Of a stretch of 34,557 nucleotides of DNA, positions 9,234-20,500 are shown in pieces (the first letter of the stretch is position 1; every line of letters begins with the position of its first letter). Source of the stretch: Verrucomicrobia bacterium UBA6775 (lineage in GTDB: Bacteria > Verrucomicrobiota > Verrucomicrobiia > Limisphaerales > UBA1096); contig DKGH01000209.1 of the NCBI GenBank assembly GCA_002453165.1, positions 1-34,557 on the forward strand. The letters run 5' to 3'. A program made the translations under genes and the position numbers. Below the pieces are notes generated by a model. That model had not been told where the DNA came from, searched no databases, and saw only the letters and a program-made list of their open reading frames with translations.

Positions 9234-10061
9234 ATGATATATAATAATAAACGACACAGAGGGTGGCAGTCTGCGTTTGGCCAAGCGCTTAGCCGGGCCG
9301 GGATGCTGATGCTCGTTCTGGCAATCACATCCGGTTGCCGCACGGTGACCAAGAAGCCGGGCGCGGTAATCGGGCCATTCCATAAGCCGACGAACTATCA
9401 TCTGGCGGGTGGGGAGATGCCGGCCGACATGCGTCGCGTGGCCCTGTTGCCGTTGACATCCGCGCTGGATACTCGGGAGCATCGCTCCGGCAGGGCGATC
9501 CTACAGGAAACAATGCACACGCAGGTGGCGCACGCCGGCCTGTTTGAGGTGGTGATTGTTCCCCCTGCCAAGATGGAGGCACTGACCGGCAAGTCTGCCT
9601 GGCGAATGATCGAGGAATTGCCGAACGACTTTATCGAGCAAATCATGAAGGAATACGACTGTCAGGGAGTGCTGTTTAGCCATCTCTCCGTTTACAAGCC
9701 GTATCCGCCGTTGAGCATCGGTTGGCGAATGGGGCTTGTGCACCTGAGTTCGGAGAGCAACAATGGCACCGTGGTTTGGGAATTTGACGAAGTGTTTAAC
9801 GCCGGCGAGAAGCACGTCATCAACTCTGCTATTCGGAACGGCGTGAAAAACGGGTTGTCCGACCCGGAGTTGGACTATGATTTTGGTCTGCTCAATTCAC
9901 CCCGGAGGTTCGGGCGCTATACGGCCGAGGAAGTTGTCATGACCATGCAGCGCCTGGTGAAGCCGTTGAATGCGGCGTACACCGAGGGAGCGCGTGTTCC
10001 CCATGACCCAGGCAGGGGGTTCTTTTATGGGCAGGAGCCCGACGGTCGCCGGACACCGTAA
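9234..10061 (+). CDS. Lipoprotein in flagellar operon, function unknown
   Basis: A 275-residue protein with a basic N terminus (NNKRHRGW), a hydrophobic run and a lipobox (LAITSGC, Cys35), so it should be a lipoprotein. An inner ATG at 9303 would leave no positive charge before the hydrophobic run, so I prefer 9234. The body (RRVALLPLTSALDTREHRSG, LFEVVIVPPAKMEAL, YDCQGVLFSHLSVYKPYPPL) recalls lipoproteins of the CsgG/LpoB/GNA1162 type, whose alpha/beta domain starts with an AVLPF-like strand; this is a loose resemblance. It lies 19 bases after fliD and 18 bases before the next gene, so it is part of the flagellar operon. A role in an outer-membrane collar or basal body is possible but unproven. 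Confidence 0.75.
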   Translation: MIYNNKRHRGWQSAFGQALSRAGMLMLVLAITSGCRTVTKKPGAVIGPFHKPTNYHLAGGEMPADMRRVALLPLTSALDTREHRSGRAILQETMHTQVAHAGLFEVVIVPPAKMEALTGKSAWRMIEELPNDFIEQIMKEYDCQGVLFSHLSVYKPYPPLSIGWRMGLVHLSSESNNGTVVWEFDEVFNAGEKHVINSAIRNGVKNGLSDPELDYDFGLLNSPRRFGRYTAEEVVMTMQRLVKPLNAAYTEGARVPHDPGRGFFYGQEPDGRRTP

Positions 10062-10079
10062 ACTGTAGAATCTTATATC

Positions 10080-10367
10080 ATGTCAGCTATCGACAAAGTA
10101 AATGATCCGCTTGGCCCTCGACAGGCCAGTGGAGTTAACAAACCGGGAAACGCCGCCAAGCAGTCGCAACGGTCGCCGCTGGTTGCGAAGGACGTGCTTG
10201 AGTTGAGTTCGCATCGACTTGAGGAGGCAGAGCGACAGGTGGAGGCGGAGTTCGCCGCCCGCAAGGCGCGTGTCATCGCCCAGGAAAAAGCCGACCAGTA
10301 TGATCCGGACAAGGCCATGGACCAAATCGCCAAGCTGCTGGCCAAGGGCTACGTCGAGCATCGTTGA
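10080..10367 (+). CDS. flgM: Small FlgM-like protein (candidate anti-sigma-28)
   Basis: A 95-residue, charged, helical protein. The order of motifs resembles FlgM: a disordered N-terminal half, DVLELSSHRLEEAE matching the FlgM core D.VELS, and a C-terminal helix DPDKAMDQIAKLLAKG matching the usual YHVDADKIADKIL end. FlgM binds and blocks sigma-28 until the hook is complete. The match is to short motifs only, so this is a candidate, though size and position between flagellar genes fit. It is 18 bases after the lipoprotein gene and 32 bases before fliS. Confidence 0.55.
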   Translation: MSAIDKVNDPLGPRQASGVNKPGNAAKQSQRSPLVAKDVLELSSHRLEEAERQVEAEFAARKARVIAQEKADQYDPDKAMDQIAKLLAKGYVEHR

Positions 10368-10399
10368 TCGGTCGCCCCCGAGTAATTCCCTGAGATAGG

Positions 10400-10909
10400 A
10401 TGAATCCATATACCCGCCCCCAACCCGGCGCTCCCGTGCCCTCCGCTGAACCGGCCAATCCCTACGCCAAGGCGAATACGTACAAGAGCACGTCTGTGAA
10501 TACCTCTTCGCCATCCGATTTGGTACTGATGTTGTACGATGGAATCATCCGATTCTTGAATAATGCAAAGGGTGGTTTTGGGTTGGAGGATCCGGTTGAG
10601 TATCATCAGGTGATTAACGGCAACATCCAAAAGGCCCAGGCGATTATCCGTGAATTGCGTTCGAGTCTGGACATGGACAAGGCGACGGAGTTTGGTGAAA
10701 CGATGGCCGGGTTGTATGACTACTTTGACCGACTATTGCAGGAGGCGAATATGGACAAAAAACCGGAGCCTATCGATGAAGTGATGGAGCGGGTGAAAAC
10801 GATTCGTGATGCCTGGGATGAGATGACCCGCCGCGAAATGAAAAATGTCAGTACGCCGTCAGGGGGCGGAGCTTCCGCAGAGGTGGGGACGCTGGACGTA
10901 TCCGGATAA
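10400..10909 (+). CDS. fliS: Flagellin chaperone FliS
   Basis: FliS binds newly made flagellin in the cytoplasm and keeps it unfolded for export. This 169-residue protein has the FliS signature: YKSTSVNTSSPSDLVLMLYD, then GIIRFLNNAKGG, the INGNIQKAQAIIRELRSSLD helix, and LYDYFDRLLQEANMDK. It is longer than usual (about 130) because of a Pro-rich N-terminal extension of about 25 residues and a Gly/Ser tail. The position after fliD is the common arrangement. The stop is 2 bases before the next ATG. Confidence 0.93.
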   Translation: MNPYTRPQPGAPVPSAEPANPYAKANTYKSTSVNTSSPSDLVLMLYDGIIRFLNNAKGGFGLEDPVEYHQVINGNIQKAQAIIRELRSSLDMDKATEFGETMAGLYDYFDRLLQEANMDKKPEPIDEVMERVKTIRDAWDEMTRREMKNVSTPSGGGASAEVGTLDVSG

Positions 10910-10911
10910 GA

Positions 10912-11292
10912 ATGGACACGAAAGGGGAATTGCTGAAATTGCTGGATCAGCTTCGGGCGTTGACCGGGGAGGAGACGCAGGCGATCGGGGGCAAGGATTT
11001 CGATTGTGTTGATGCCGTCCAGGAGGAAAAAGCGGCGGTTCGTTCTGCAATCCTGAAGTTGGAAGCGCCTGCCACGGAGGGGCGGTCTCGGTTCGCAGAT
11101 GACCCCGAGGTGCAGCAGGCCGTGGACCGGATCATGGAGATGGATCGATCAAACAGCGCGCATTTAAGCCGGGAAATGGCGTCATTAAAGCAGGAGGCGG
11201 AGTATCAGACTCGTACCGGCAAGACGTTGCGCCGTGTTCACGGAGCGTATGCCCAGCGTCAGGCAGTTGCGAACTGGCAAGTGGTCACCTGA
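10912..11292 (+). CDS. FliT/FlgN-like flagellar chaperone
   Basis: A 126-residue all-helical protein that follows fliS by 2 bases, the usual place of fliT. The pattern LLKLLDQLRALTGEETQAI, with VDAVQEEKAAVRSAILKLE next, is like FlgN/FliT proteins, which have two long helices with a K..L central position. The C terminus LRRVHGAYAQRQ is reminiscent of the basic end of that family. Sequence signal in this family is always weak, so the call rests partly on context. It is the last gene of the operon; a terminator follows. Confidence 0.6.
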   Translation: MDTKGELLKLLDQLRALTGEETQAIGGKDFDCVDAVQEEKAAVRSAILKLEAPATEGRSRFADDPEVQQAVDRIMEMDRSNSAHLSREMASLKQEAEYQTRTGKTLRRVHGAYAQRQAVANWQVVT

Positions 11293-11317
11293 TTTTCTGT
11301 TGAATAATTAAGATGCG

Positions 11318-11349
11318 AAGCCGGTCTGTTGAGGCCGGCTTTTCGTTTG
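11318..11349 (+). terminator. Intrinsic terminator of the flagellar operon
   Basis: A perfect 7-bp stem, AAGCCGG (11318-11324) against CCGGCTT (11335-11341), with a 10-base loop and followed by TTTCGTTT. It lies 25 bases after the last flagellar stop. Confidence 0.7.
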
Positions 11350-11528
11350 ATTGGCCAAGAATTGTGTTCAACCTGTGGGGAAGTTGTGAATAAGTCCCCG
11401 TGGACATGGGTCGCTGAACGGTCTTTACTTTCTTTGTGTTTAGGTATCCCTTCGCCTGACCTTGGGGGTGTGTTGTTTATGGCGTTTTTTAAGGCGGGCC
11501 TTTTATTTTAACCGATTTTTTTACCAAT
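11342..11528. other. Leader region before the giant secretin gene
   Basis: There is no convincing ORF here; the frame 11329-11511 overlaps the terminator and resembles nothing. The region holds two imperfect DnaA-box-like 9-mers 11 bases apart (TGTGGGGAA at 11374, TGTGAATAA at 11385), and T-rich stretches near 11486 and 11515. The giant gene must be transcribed from here, but I cannot name a promoter. Confidence 0.4.
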
Positions 11529-14500
11529 ATGAATCAATTCAGATTGCTCACTTGTCTGTTACTTGTTGTTTTGTATCCGCTTGGCCAAGCGCTTGGCCAA
11601 GACGCGGAAAAGGAGGCGCCGCCGACAGCGCCGGTCGAGGAGGCGACACCCAAGACCGATGCCAACGCAGGGGACAAGGAGCCAGACGGTGAAGCGGCGG
11701 AGGAACGCAACATTCGGATTCAATTTGAGGGAGTGCCGTATTCGGATGCACTCCAGCGGTTTTCCCAGATGGCCAACAAGCCCCTGATCATTGAATCTCC
11801 GGTGCAGGGTACGCTGACATTCTATGACCCGCAGCCTTACACATACCAAGAGGCTCTGGATGTGTTGAACGTGATCCTCTCGATGAAGGGTGTGGCGCTG
11901 GTGGAGACCGGTCGCTATCTACAGTTGTCCAAGCTGGAGAATATAAAGAAGCTGCCGCTCAAGGTTATACGCGGGGGGGATGCTTCCGGCGATGTGCGTC
12001 CGGGGCAGATAGTTACTGTGGTCGTACAGTTGCAGCATCTGGATGCGGCGGAGGTTTCTGCTGCGGCTTCTTCACTCCTATCAAATGCAGGTTCTATTGC
12101 GCCGATGACCCAAGGCAAAGGGCTAATTATCACGGACCGCCTAGAGAGTATAAAGCGAGTTCAAAATTTATTATCTGAGATTGATATTGGGGCGGATGCT
12201 GAGCGAGTCATGAAAACTCACTTGCTTAAACATTCCTCGGGTTTGGTCGTGGCAGAGTTGATCAATAAGACATTTGGCAAAGCATCTGCACCCAAGCGCT
12301 TAAAATACAATGATAAAACCAAGCGGTACGATTCCTTTGATCCTGAACCGTCAACCTATGTGACGGCAGTATATGATGAGGCGTCACGAACCATGGTGTT
12401 GTTTGGACCAACTGAACAGGTTGATTTGGCCAGTGATTTACTTTTGCAGTTCGAAGTAGGTGACGGTAGGGCTGGTGAGGTAAAGATTTTCTTCCCAAGC
12501 AAAGTGGATGCCGATGACCTTGCGGAAATGATTCGCGATGGAGTTGAGGGTGTTGCGGGGAAGGGCGAACCATCAGAGACGGCAAAGTTGAAGGCTAGAA
12601 TCATTGTTGATGAAAAATTTAATCGTATTATTGCGACAGCCCCGGTATCCGGCCAACTCGAATTAATCGAGAATTTTGTTTTGCAGGTTGATGGTTCTAC
12701 TGCTGTTGGGGGTTCGCGTACAGCCAGTGCTTCAATCAATGTTACGCGAGTCTTCAGAATAAAGACACTCGATCTGGATACGGTTCGCAGTGCAGTGGAA
12801 AATGCGACATCTGAGATTTACCCTTCGGGCGAAACCAAGCCACGGTTATCCATCTCGGTGGACACGACAACCCGCAGCCTGATCGTAACCGGTTCACCTG
12901 GAGACGTGGGGACCGCAGAGGCGATCGTTCGACAACTGGAGGCCGGCCTCAAGGAACCGCTGGCTGAACCGCGCACGACCTCGATGCTGACGTTGGCGAA
13001 CCACAAGGTGGATCGCATCTACCGCAATATTGAGTCGCTGGTGAATGAGCGCATGAATGAAGTGCCGTTCAAGGAGCAGCCCCGCCCCCGGCTGATTCCA
13101 GATCGTGAAAACAACCGGGTGATTGTGACGGCTAATGCCGCGCAGCATACGATCGTGGCAGATGTCGTGAAGTCGCTGGACGTTTTGCCAACCACGCCGG
13201 AGCGCACCATGCGCTTTGTCGATCTCGAGGGCGCGGAAGCCCGCAAGGTGAAGCCTTTGATTGATCAGTTGTTTGAAAATGACAAGCCAAGCGAGGGCCC
13301 TACGCCGCAGGTGGTCGAGGACACGGGCGGCAAGCGGTTCATCGTCCTGTCCACCAGTGCGCAGCATGAGCGCATTATGGCATTCCTTGAGGAGTACCGG
13401 GCCAGTAGTGGATTGGTGATTGAACGCGAGATTCGCTCCATCAGTCTGCCGCGCCGCGAGCCGGGCAAGTTCAACGAGACAGTGCAGGCGATTCAGAAGT
13501 TGATCGATCAGCGGATGCAGGAGGCCAAGTTTTCGCGAATGCCCAGGCCGTTGATTCTGCCGGATGAACCGGGCAGCCGGCTGGTGCTGACGGCGACGGA
13601 GGAACAGTTCACGGTGATCGACCAGATCGTGGAAACGGTGACGGCGACCCCGACCCCAGCCAAGCGCGAGATGCGGGTGGTGCGATTGAAGGATCGCAAC
13701 GGCCAGGAGTTGGCTGACTTGGCCAAGCGGCTGTTCGATAATCAGGTAACGCCTGACGGATCGCGTCCGCAGATCTTTGCCGACAAGGACGGCACGCGCT
13801 TGGTTGTCGTTGGCACAGTGGCGGAGTTTGAGCAGGTCGAAGTCTTTGCCCGGGATTTCAACGAGGGCCGTGAGGATCTTGGACCGCACCAGTTCAAGTT
13901 TGTTGAAGTTCCGCTTGGCCAAGCGGACGAGGTCGTCAGGTCGATCGGCAAACTGTATCAGGATCAGTTGCGTGACAATCCATCCAGGCAGGCTAACGCA
14001 GCGACCATTCTTGCCGATTCCGAGAACGACCGCGTCATCATCAGTGGTCCACAAAAAGAGGTGGGCCGGGTGGAGAGCCTGGTGCGAATGCTAGGCCCGG
14101 CCAAGGGCGATACCGGTGGCCAGAAGGTCACCCAGGTTGTTCGCCTGAATTCGGCCAACGCCCAAAACATGTCCGGGTTGATCGAGAAAAGTTTCAACAC
14201 TGGCCCCAACCGCGGGAAGGTGAACCTGCTGGTCGACGAGTTGAGCAACAGCCTGATACTGAGCGGAGCCGAGAGATCCGTGGCCGCCGCCGAGGTGGTG
14301 GTACGCCAATTGGACACGAACAATCGTCAACAACCGCTCGAGTTGCGAATACTGGAATTACGAGCCGGAGAGGCCGCCAAGGTCGGGCCGCTGGTGGAGG
14401 AACTGTTCACCGCCCTTATGAAGGATCGGCACGGAAACAACTATAAGTCGCGCACAACTATCACGGTGGATGAAAACGCGAACCGAATCATTATTACCGG

Positions 14501-17500
14501 GAGCAAGGAAGAGATTGACGAGATCGATCGCCTGGTGAAGCAGTTGGATTCCACCACTCGCCAGTCTGCGGGCAACCGGATTTTCAAAATACAGGCGGCG
14601 GATGCCAAGACGATCGCCGATATCATCAACAAGACCTTCGTAACGAAGGATTACCGTGGGCGGGAACAACGACGCGTGAGCGTTGCCGCGGATGAAGCCA
14701 GCAACCTGCTTATTGTCGCTGGAAGCCCGGAGGATTTGCAGGCGGTCGGCATGATCGTGGAGCAGTTGGACGTGGGGAACCCCAACGTGGCCAAGGAGAT
14801 CAAGGTAATCGAATTGCCGGACGATGAGGGCGAGGAATTGGCCAAGCTAGCGGCGCGGGTCTGGGGAGCCCAGATGCGGGGTGTCGAGGGTGTCAACAAC
14901 GTGAGCTTTAATCATGAGCCAAGCGGCAAAAGGCTCATCATCGTGTCGCCCAAGGAGATGATCGAGCAGGCGGAGGCTGTCGTGAACGGCTTATTGGTGA
15001 CACCGGAAGCCTCGAAACGTGAGGTTACCGTGGTCGAGTTGGACCGGGCAAGCGCCGCCACTCTGGTGCCGGTTTTGACCAGTGCCTATCAGGCCAAGGT
15101 CGATGGCTTACCTGGAACCTCGGCGACAATCCTGCCGGGAGCGACAGACAAACAGGTCGTGGTCATGGGAACGGCTGTTCAAATCGCGGAGATCAGGCAG
15201 ATGGTTTCCGAGTTGGAGACGCCGGCTGATACCAAGACCGACCGTATTTCACGTGTCATCAAGCTGGGCGACACGGCAGAGGTTGAGCGACTTCAATCCC
15301 TCGCTGAGCAGGTTTATATGGATCGATTCAAGGGGAGTGCCGAGAATCCGGCTGATGCCCAAATTCTGGCTGACCCTGCCGCCCAGTCGTTGGTGGTGAG
15401 TGGGAGAAACGAACACGTGAAGGCTATTGAGGAGATCGTTGCCGAGCTTCGCCTGAAAACCAAGCAGCCCGACCGTATTTCAAGAGTGATCAAATTGGGC
15501 GACACGTCGGAGGTTGAGCGACTGCAATCCCTCGCTGAGCAGGTATACATGGATCGATTCAAGGGGAGTACCGAGAATCCGGCGGATGCCCAAATCCTAG
15601 CTGACCCTGCCGCGCAGTCGCTGGTTGTGAGCGGGAGAAACGAACACGTGAAGGCTATTGAGGAAATCGTTGCCGAGCTTCGCCTAAAGACCAAGCTAAC
15701 CCGGCCACGAATCACGCGGGTTTACGACCTGAAAAACGCCCAGGCAACCACCCTGGCGGCAACAGTGACGCAGCTTTATACAGAAAAGTTGAAGGATCAG
15801 CCCGGGGCAAATCCTGACCAAGTGCTGGTGTTGCCGGATGCCACATCGAACCGCCTGATCGTCATGGCGCCGGACGATGAATTTGATGTGCTCGAGGGCA
15901 TTATCCAGCAGGTGGACCAAGTCAGCTTGCAGACCGCCGGTACTCGGATTTTCAAACTTCAGGCAAACGATCCGGCACAGGTTGCGACCATTTTATCCGG
16001 GGCGATCTCCGGCATCAGCGCAGTTTCGGATCCGAAAAGCAACTCGCTGATCGTGTCCGGGGAACCGGAGGATTTGCAGGCAGCCTCGGTCATCATCGAG
16101 CAATTGGACAACCTGACCGACAAGCCAAATCGGGCTGTGCAGGTGTTTACCCTGGTGAATTCACCGGCGGATATTGCGGCCACGCAGGCCAAGGAGGTCT
16201 ATATGGATCAGATGAAGGGGAAAACGGAACTGGGCGATGCCGACGCGATGATCATGGCCGACGCCAGCGGAAACCGGTTGATCGTCACGGCGAATATCCG
16301 CCAGTTGCCCTTGATCAAGGAAGTCATCGCCACACTGGACGCTGAGACGGTTGGCGAGGACAGGGAAATAAAGATTTACGCCCTCACGAACGGTTCTGCT
16401 GCCTCCGTGATGAGCGTCATCGCCAACGTACTTGCAACGGAGTTGGAGCAGACTGACGAGGCTTTGAAGCTAACTGTGACTGCCTCCGCGGATGACCGCT
16501 CGCTGGTGGTCTCCGGCCAGTCAAAGGACTTGGCCAAGGTGGAGGAGTTAGTTTCCGCACTTGATGCTCCGACTTTTACCGGTGAAGTGGAGGTGCGTTC
16601 CTATCGTTTACCTGAGGGTGATACTGATGATCTTGCGGAGGCACTTAATAATATTTTCGAAAAGCCAAGCGGTCAGGTTGGCGGTGGGATTCAGCCAAGG
16701 TTTGAGGCTGATGACGATACCCGGCACCTGCTGGTCGCAGCCACGGCGGATCAGTTCGTGCGTATCGAGAAGTTGATCGAAGATTTTCAAGCTGCCGCAG
16801 AGGTGACGCACGGCATCAAGACGTTCCGATTGGCCAAGGGCAAGTCCGATGAGATCGCCAAGGTTTTGCGGGATATGTTGAACGCGGAGGACACTTCATC
16901 TGGCAGTAGCAGTTATCGAAGTAGCAGTTACTACCGCTCTCGCTACAGTCGAAGTTCCTCCTCACAACCAGCCAAGGCCAAGGTGACTGCCGCCGCGGCA
17001 ATCAATGCTGTCATTGTGCAGGGTACCCCGTCGCAGTTGGCTACGGCGGAGGAACTGGTGCAGACGCTCGAGAAGATGGATCGACCGGAGGCCTCGGTCA
17101 TGGAGGTCGTTCATCTTGAAAAAGCAGAGGCTGCCTCTGTTGCGGATGCAGTAAACCGAGCTCTACAGGGAGGGGAGCGTACTTATCGAAGTTCTTCCTC
17201 TCGGAGCCGTAGTAGTTATTATAGCCGTAGTAGCAGTAGTTCCAGCGACGAAAAACCGGAGGTGACGGTGACCCCCGAGGTGAACTCCAACAGTCTTGTG
17301 ATCGTTGGACCTATGGATAAAGTGAAATCCGTCACTGAGTTGATTCGCCAGCTAGATGTTAAGGGCGAGACTGAGGGTGGGGTCGATATTCGAATTTACA
17401 AACTGGAGAATGGCGAGGTGAAGTCGGTTGGCCAGACGCTTGAGGACATGATCGAGAGGGTGTTGAATCTCATGCCAGGAACGGAAACTGACCGTTCACG

Positions 17501-20500
17501 CCGACGTTTTTCTGTAAGAGTGTGGGGGGACGAACCTACCAAAACCTTATTTGTTCTGGTTCCTCCGCGTCAGTTCCCCTTGGTTGAAAGATTACTGCCA
17601 ATGCTTGACCAAAAGTCGGAAGAGGCACTTCAACAGGGCGAGTTAAAATTTTATCCTGTTAAACATGCAACAGCATCTAGGCTAGCTGAAGTTGTTGAAG
17701 ATATAATTGATCGGATGGCCATGTTGACCCCTGGCACTGAAGAGGAAAGGCGGGCGCGTCAATATACTGTGCGGTTTTGGTCTCACAGGGACAGCAACAC
17801 TGTTCTGGCAGTAGTTCCTCCAGATCTTGAAGATCTAACAAAACAGCTAATTACGATGTTGGACACCTCTAGTGAAGTACAAGAACGCTTGGGGGAAATA
17901 AAAATCTATCCATTGCAATTTGGTGAAGCAGGAGATGTGGCCAGTATGCTAGAGGATATGGTTGAGAGAATGTTGGCACTTAACCCTAAGCCAGGTTTAA
18001 CCAGTTATGAAATGGTAAGATTAATTAGGATTTGGCCGCATGAGGATACTAACAGTCTATTTGTTTTGGTACCTCCTGACCAACTGGAGATGACTGAAAA
18101 ACTAATCTCGCTTTTGGATGTTAAGCCTATTGAGGCAATTCAGGATGCTGAATTACAGTTGTTTCAATTAGAGCACACTGAGGCTGAAGCTGTAGGTGAG
18201 ATGCTTGAGAGTATGGTAGAGCAAGTTTTAAGGCTTAATCCCAAGTCGAAAATTAGCAGCAGGCAGATTGATGATGCTGTAGAAATATGGCCGATTGAAA
18301 ATACTAATAGTTTGTTTGTTTTAGTGCCCAAGGAGAATTTGACAATGGTTACAAACCTATTGTCGATGCTAGATCAAAAACCAGAAAGAGTGCCACGGGA
18401 AATTAGCTATGTGCTTCTTGAAAACGCAGATGCTATTATTGTGGAAGAGCAAATTAATCAGCTTTTTTCTGAGGAGGATGAGTCTAAAAGACCTATCATT
18501 CAGGCTGATCTATTTACAAACAGTATCACCCTTATAGCTACAAAGGATCAAATTATTGAAATTACCGATCTAATTAGTAATTTAGACGAAGCTGCGGTAG
18601 ATAATACTCTGCAAATTAGAGTTATTTCATCAGAGGGTGTTCCAGCAAGGGATCTGGCTGAAACCTTAACAGGATTTTATTCTAAATTATCAGGTGTAAC
18701 TATAAAGTTGGTAGAAGAACTACCGAAAGCCCCTACCGGGAATGAAGATGCTCTAGAAGATTCTATAGATGTAGATGGTGTCATACACATTGCGGTTGAT
18801 GAAAAAATTAATGCAATTTTAGCCTCAGGAAAGTCTAATGAATTGGATCGTGTTTCGCGTATAGTAAATGATCTGAACTATACAATCATTGAAAGCGATG
18901 CGGAGTTTCGAACATATGAATTGAAAGAAGCTGACCCTGAAGGTTTGGCTAAGGCGATTTTGGATATATACTCTAGGCCAGAAAAAACTGTAATAGAAGA
19001 TGGTAAGCCAAAAAAAGTTCCTCAGCCACCTAAGGTCGTTGCTGTTCCTGATTTACGTACTCGTTCAGTTATAATTAGGGCGGAAGCTTTGGATTTTGAA
19101 TACATTGATGTGTTGGTCGCAAATCTGGATAAACCTAGTCTAAGTCAGATCGACATGAAATTTTATGAATTACGAAACGCAAAACCTGAAGATGCTGTAA
19201 ACTACCTCCAAGAGTATTTTGAAGAGTTGAAAGTAACCAGTCCGGGTGAAATTCTGGATGTAAGACCAGATACACGAACAAAATCGGTAGTTGTCTTGGC
19301 TAGGCCTGATATGTTCGATCAAATTTCCGAAATTATTAAGCGTATTGATGTTCCTCCAGCTTTTGCTGAGGCAGAAGTGGAGATTATCGAATTGCGCAAG
19401 GCAAATGCGGAAAATCTTGCACAGATTATTCAGACGATGCTGCGACCGGATGCGAGCCAAGGCGGTCTAACCGACGAAGCTGAAACCCTTGTCGAGCAGG
19501 TGCAAAAACTCAATATTTCCAATGGAGAGGGCCAGCCAATCCAACTTGACCTCACGCAGCCAATTAAGATTTTTGGTGAGTCTGGAGGCGGAGTGAACCG
19601 TGTGGTGTTGACCTCGACAGTTGAAAACATGATCGCCCTGAAGGAACTCGTAAAAATCATGGACACGGTTTCCGTCGTTGATGGTGTTACAATTAGAATT
19701 ATCGCGTTGTCGCACGCTGATGCGGAAAATGTTCGGGATACGCTAGACAATATCTTCTCGCAAAGCCAAGCGCTTGGCCAAGGCCCTGGTGGACGCGCGG
19801 AGCCAGACGGGAGTGGTGGTAAGGCGCTGGTCAATGAATTGAATCTTGGCGTCGATGACCGCACAAATAGCATCATCATGAGCGGCGATCCCGACACGGT
19901 GGACCTAGCCGAGCGGATGATCGCCGATCTGGACAAGGACGTTGAAAACTTCGTGACCGATGTGAAAATCATCCGGTTGAAACACGCTTCCATAGACCAA
20001 GTGTTGCCGATGCTGCAGTCGGTCTTCAACGAGAACAGCAATGACCCTTCGCGTGAGGGCCTCAGTCGGCAGGTGACCCGACTGAGGCTGCATTTGCAGG
20101 GTGAGGGAGTGACTGTTTCCGAGGCGCCGGCGGTGCGTGACACCCTGACGATTCAGGGGGATGACAGGTCTAACACCATCATTGTCGCTGCAAGATCTGA
20201 TTTGCTTCCTTTGATCGAGGAGGTCATCAACACATTGGACATTCCGTCGGTGGGCGGCATGGAGGCGATTCAGATTTATGCGCTCGAGCATGCCAGCGCC
20301 GCTACCATTCAAAACGTGATTGAGGATCTTTACCGGGGCCAGCCGCGAGGGCAGGTGAGGCCGGAGGATCGTCCTAACGTCGTTGTTGATGGGCGGACTA
20401 ATGCTTTGATCATCGCCGCGCCTCAAAAAACATTAGCTATTGTGAATAGCCTCATTCAGCGCTTGGACGTTAAACCTGAAAACCCGGGTATCAAAGTGGA

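Noticed and set aside
11486..11510. A short hairpin AAGG-CGGG-CCTT with T-rich flanks before the giant gene
   Set aside because: Only four base pairs; too weak to call a terminator or attenuator.
11329..11511. A 60-residue plus-strand ORF between the flagellar operon and the giant secretin
   Set aside because: It starts inside the terminator hairpin, has no visible ribosome binding site and no recognisable pattern.
12894..14054. A 386-residue minus-strand ORF inside the giant secretin gene
   Set aside because: It is the mirror of GC-rich codons of the real gene; the composition is His/Arg/Leu-rich low-complexity and resembles no family.
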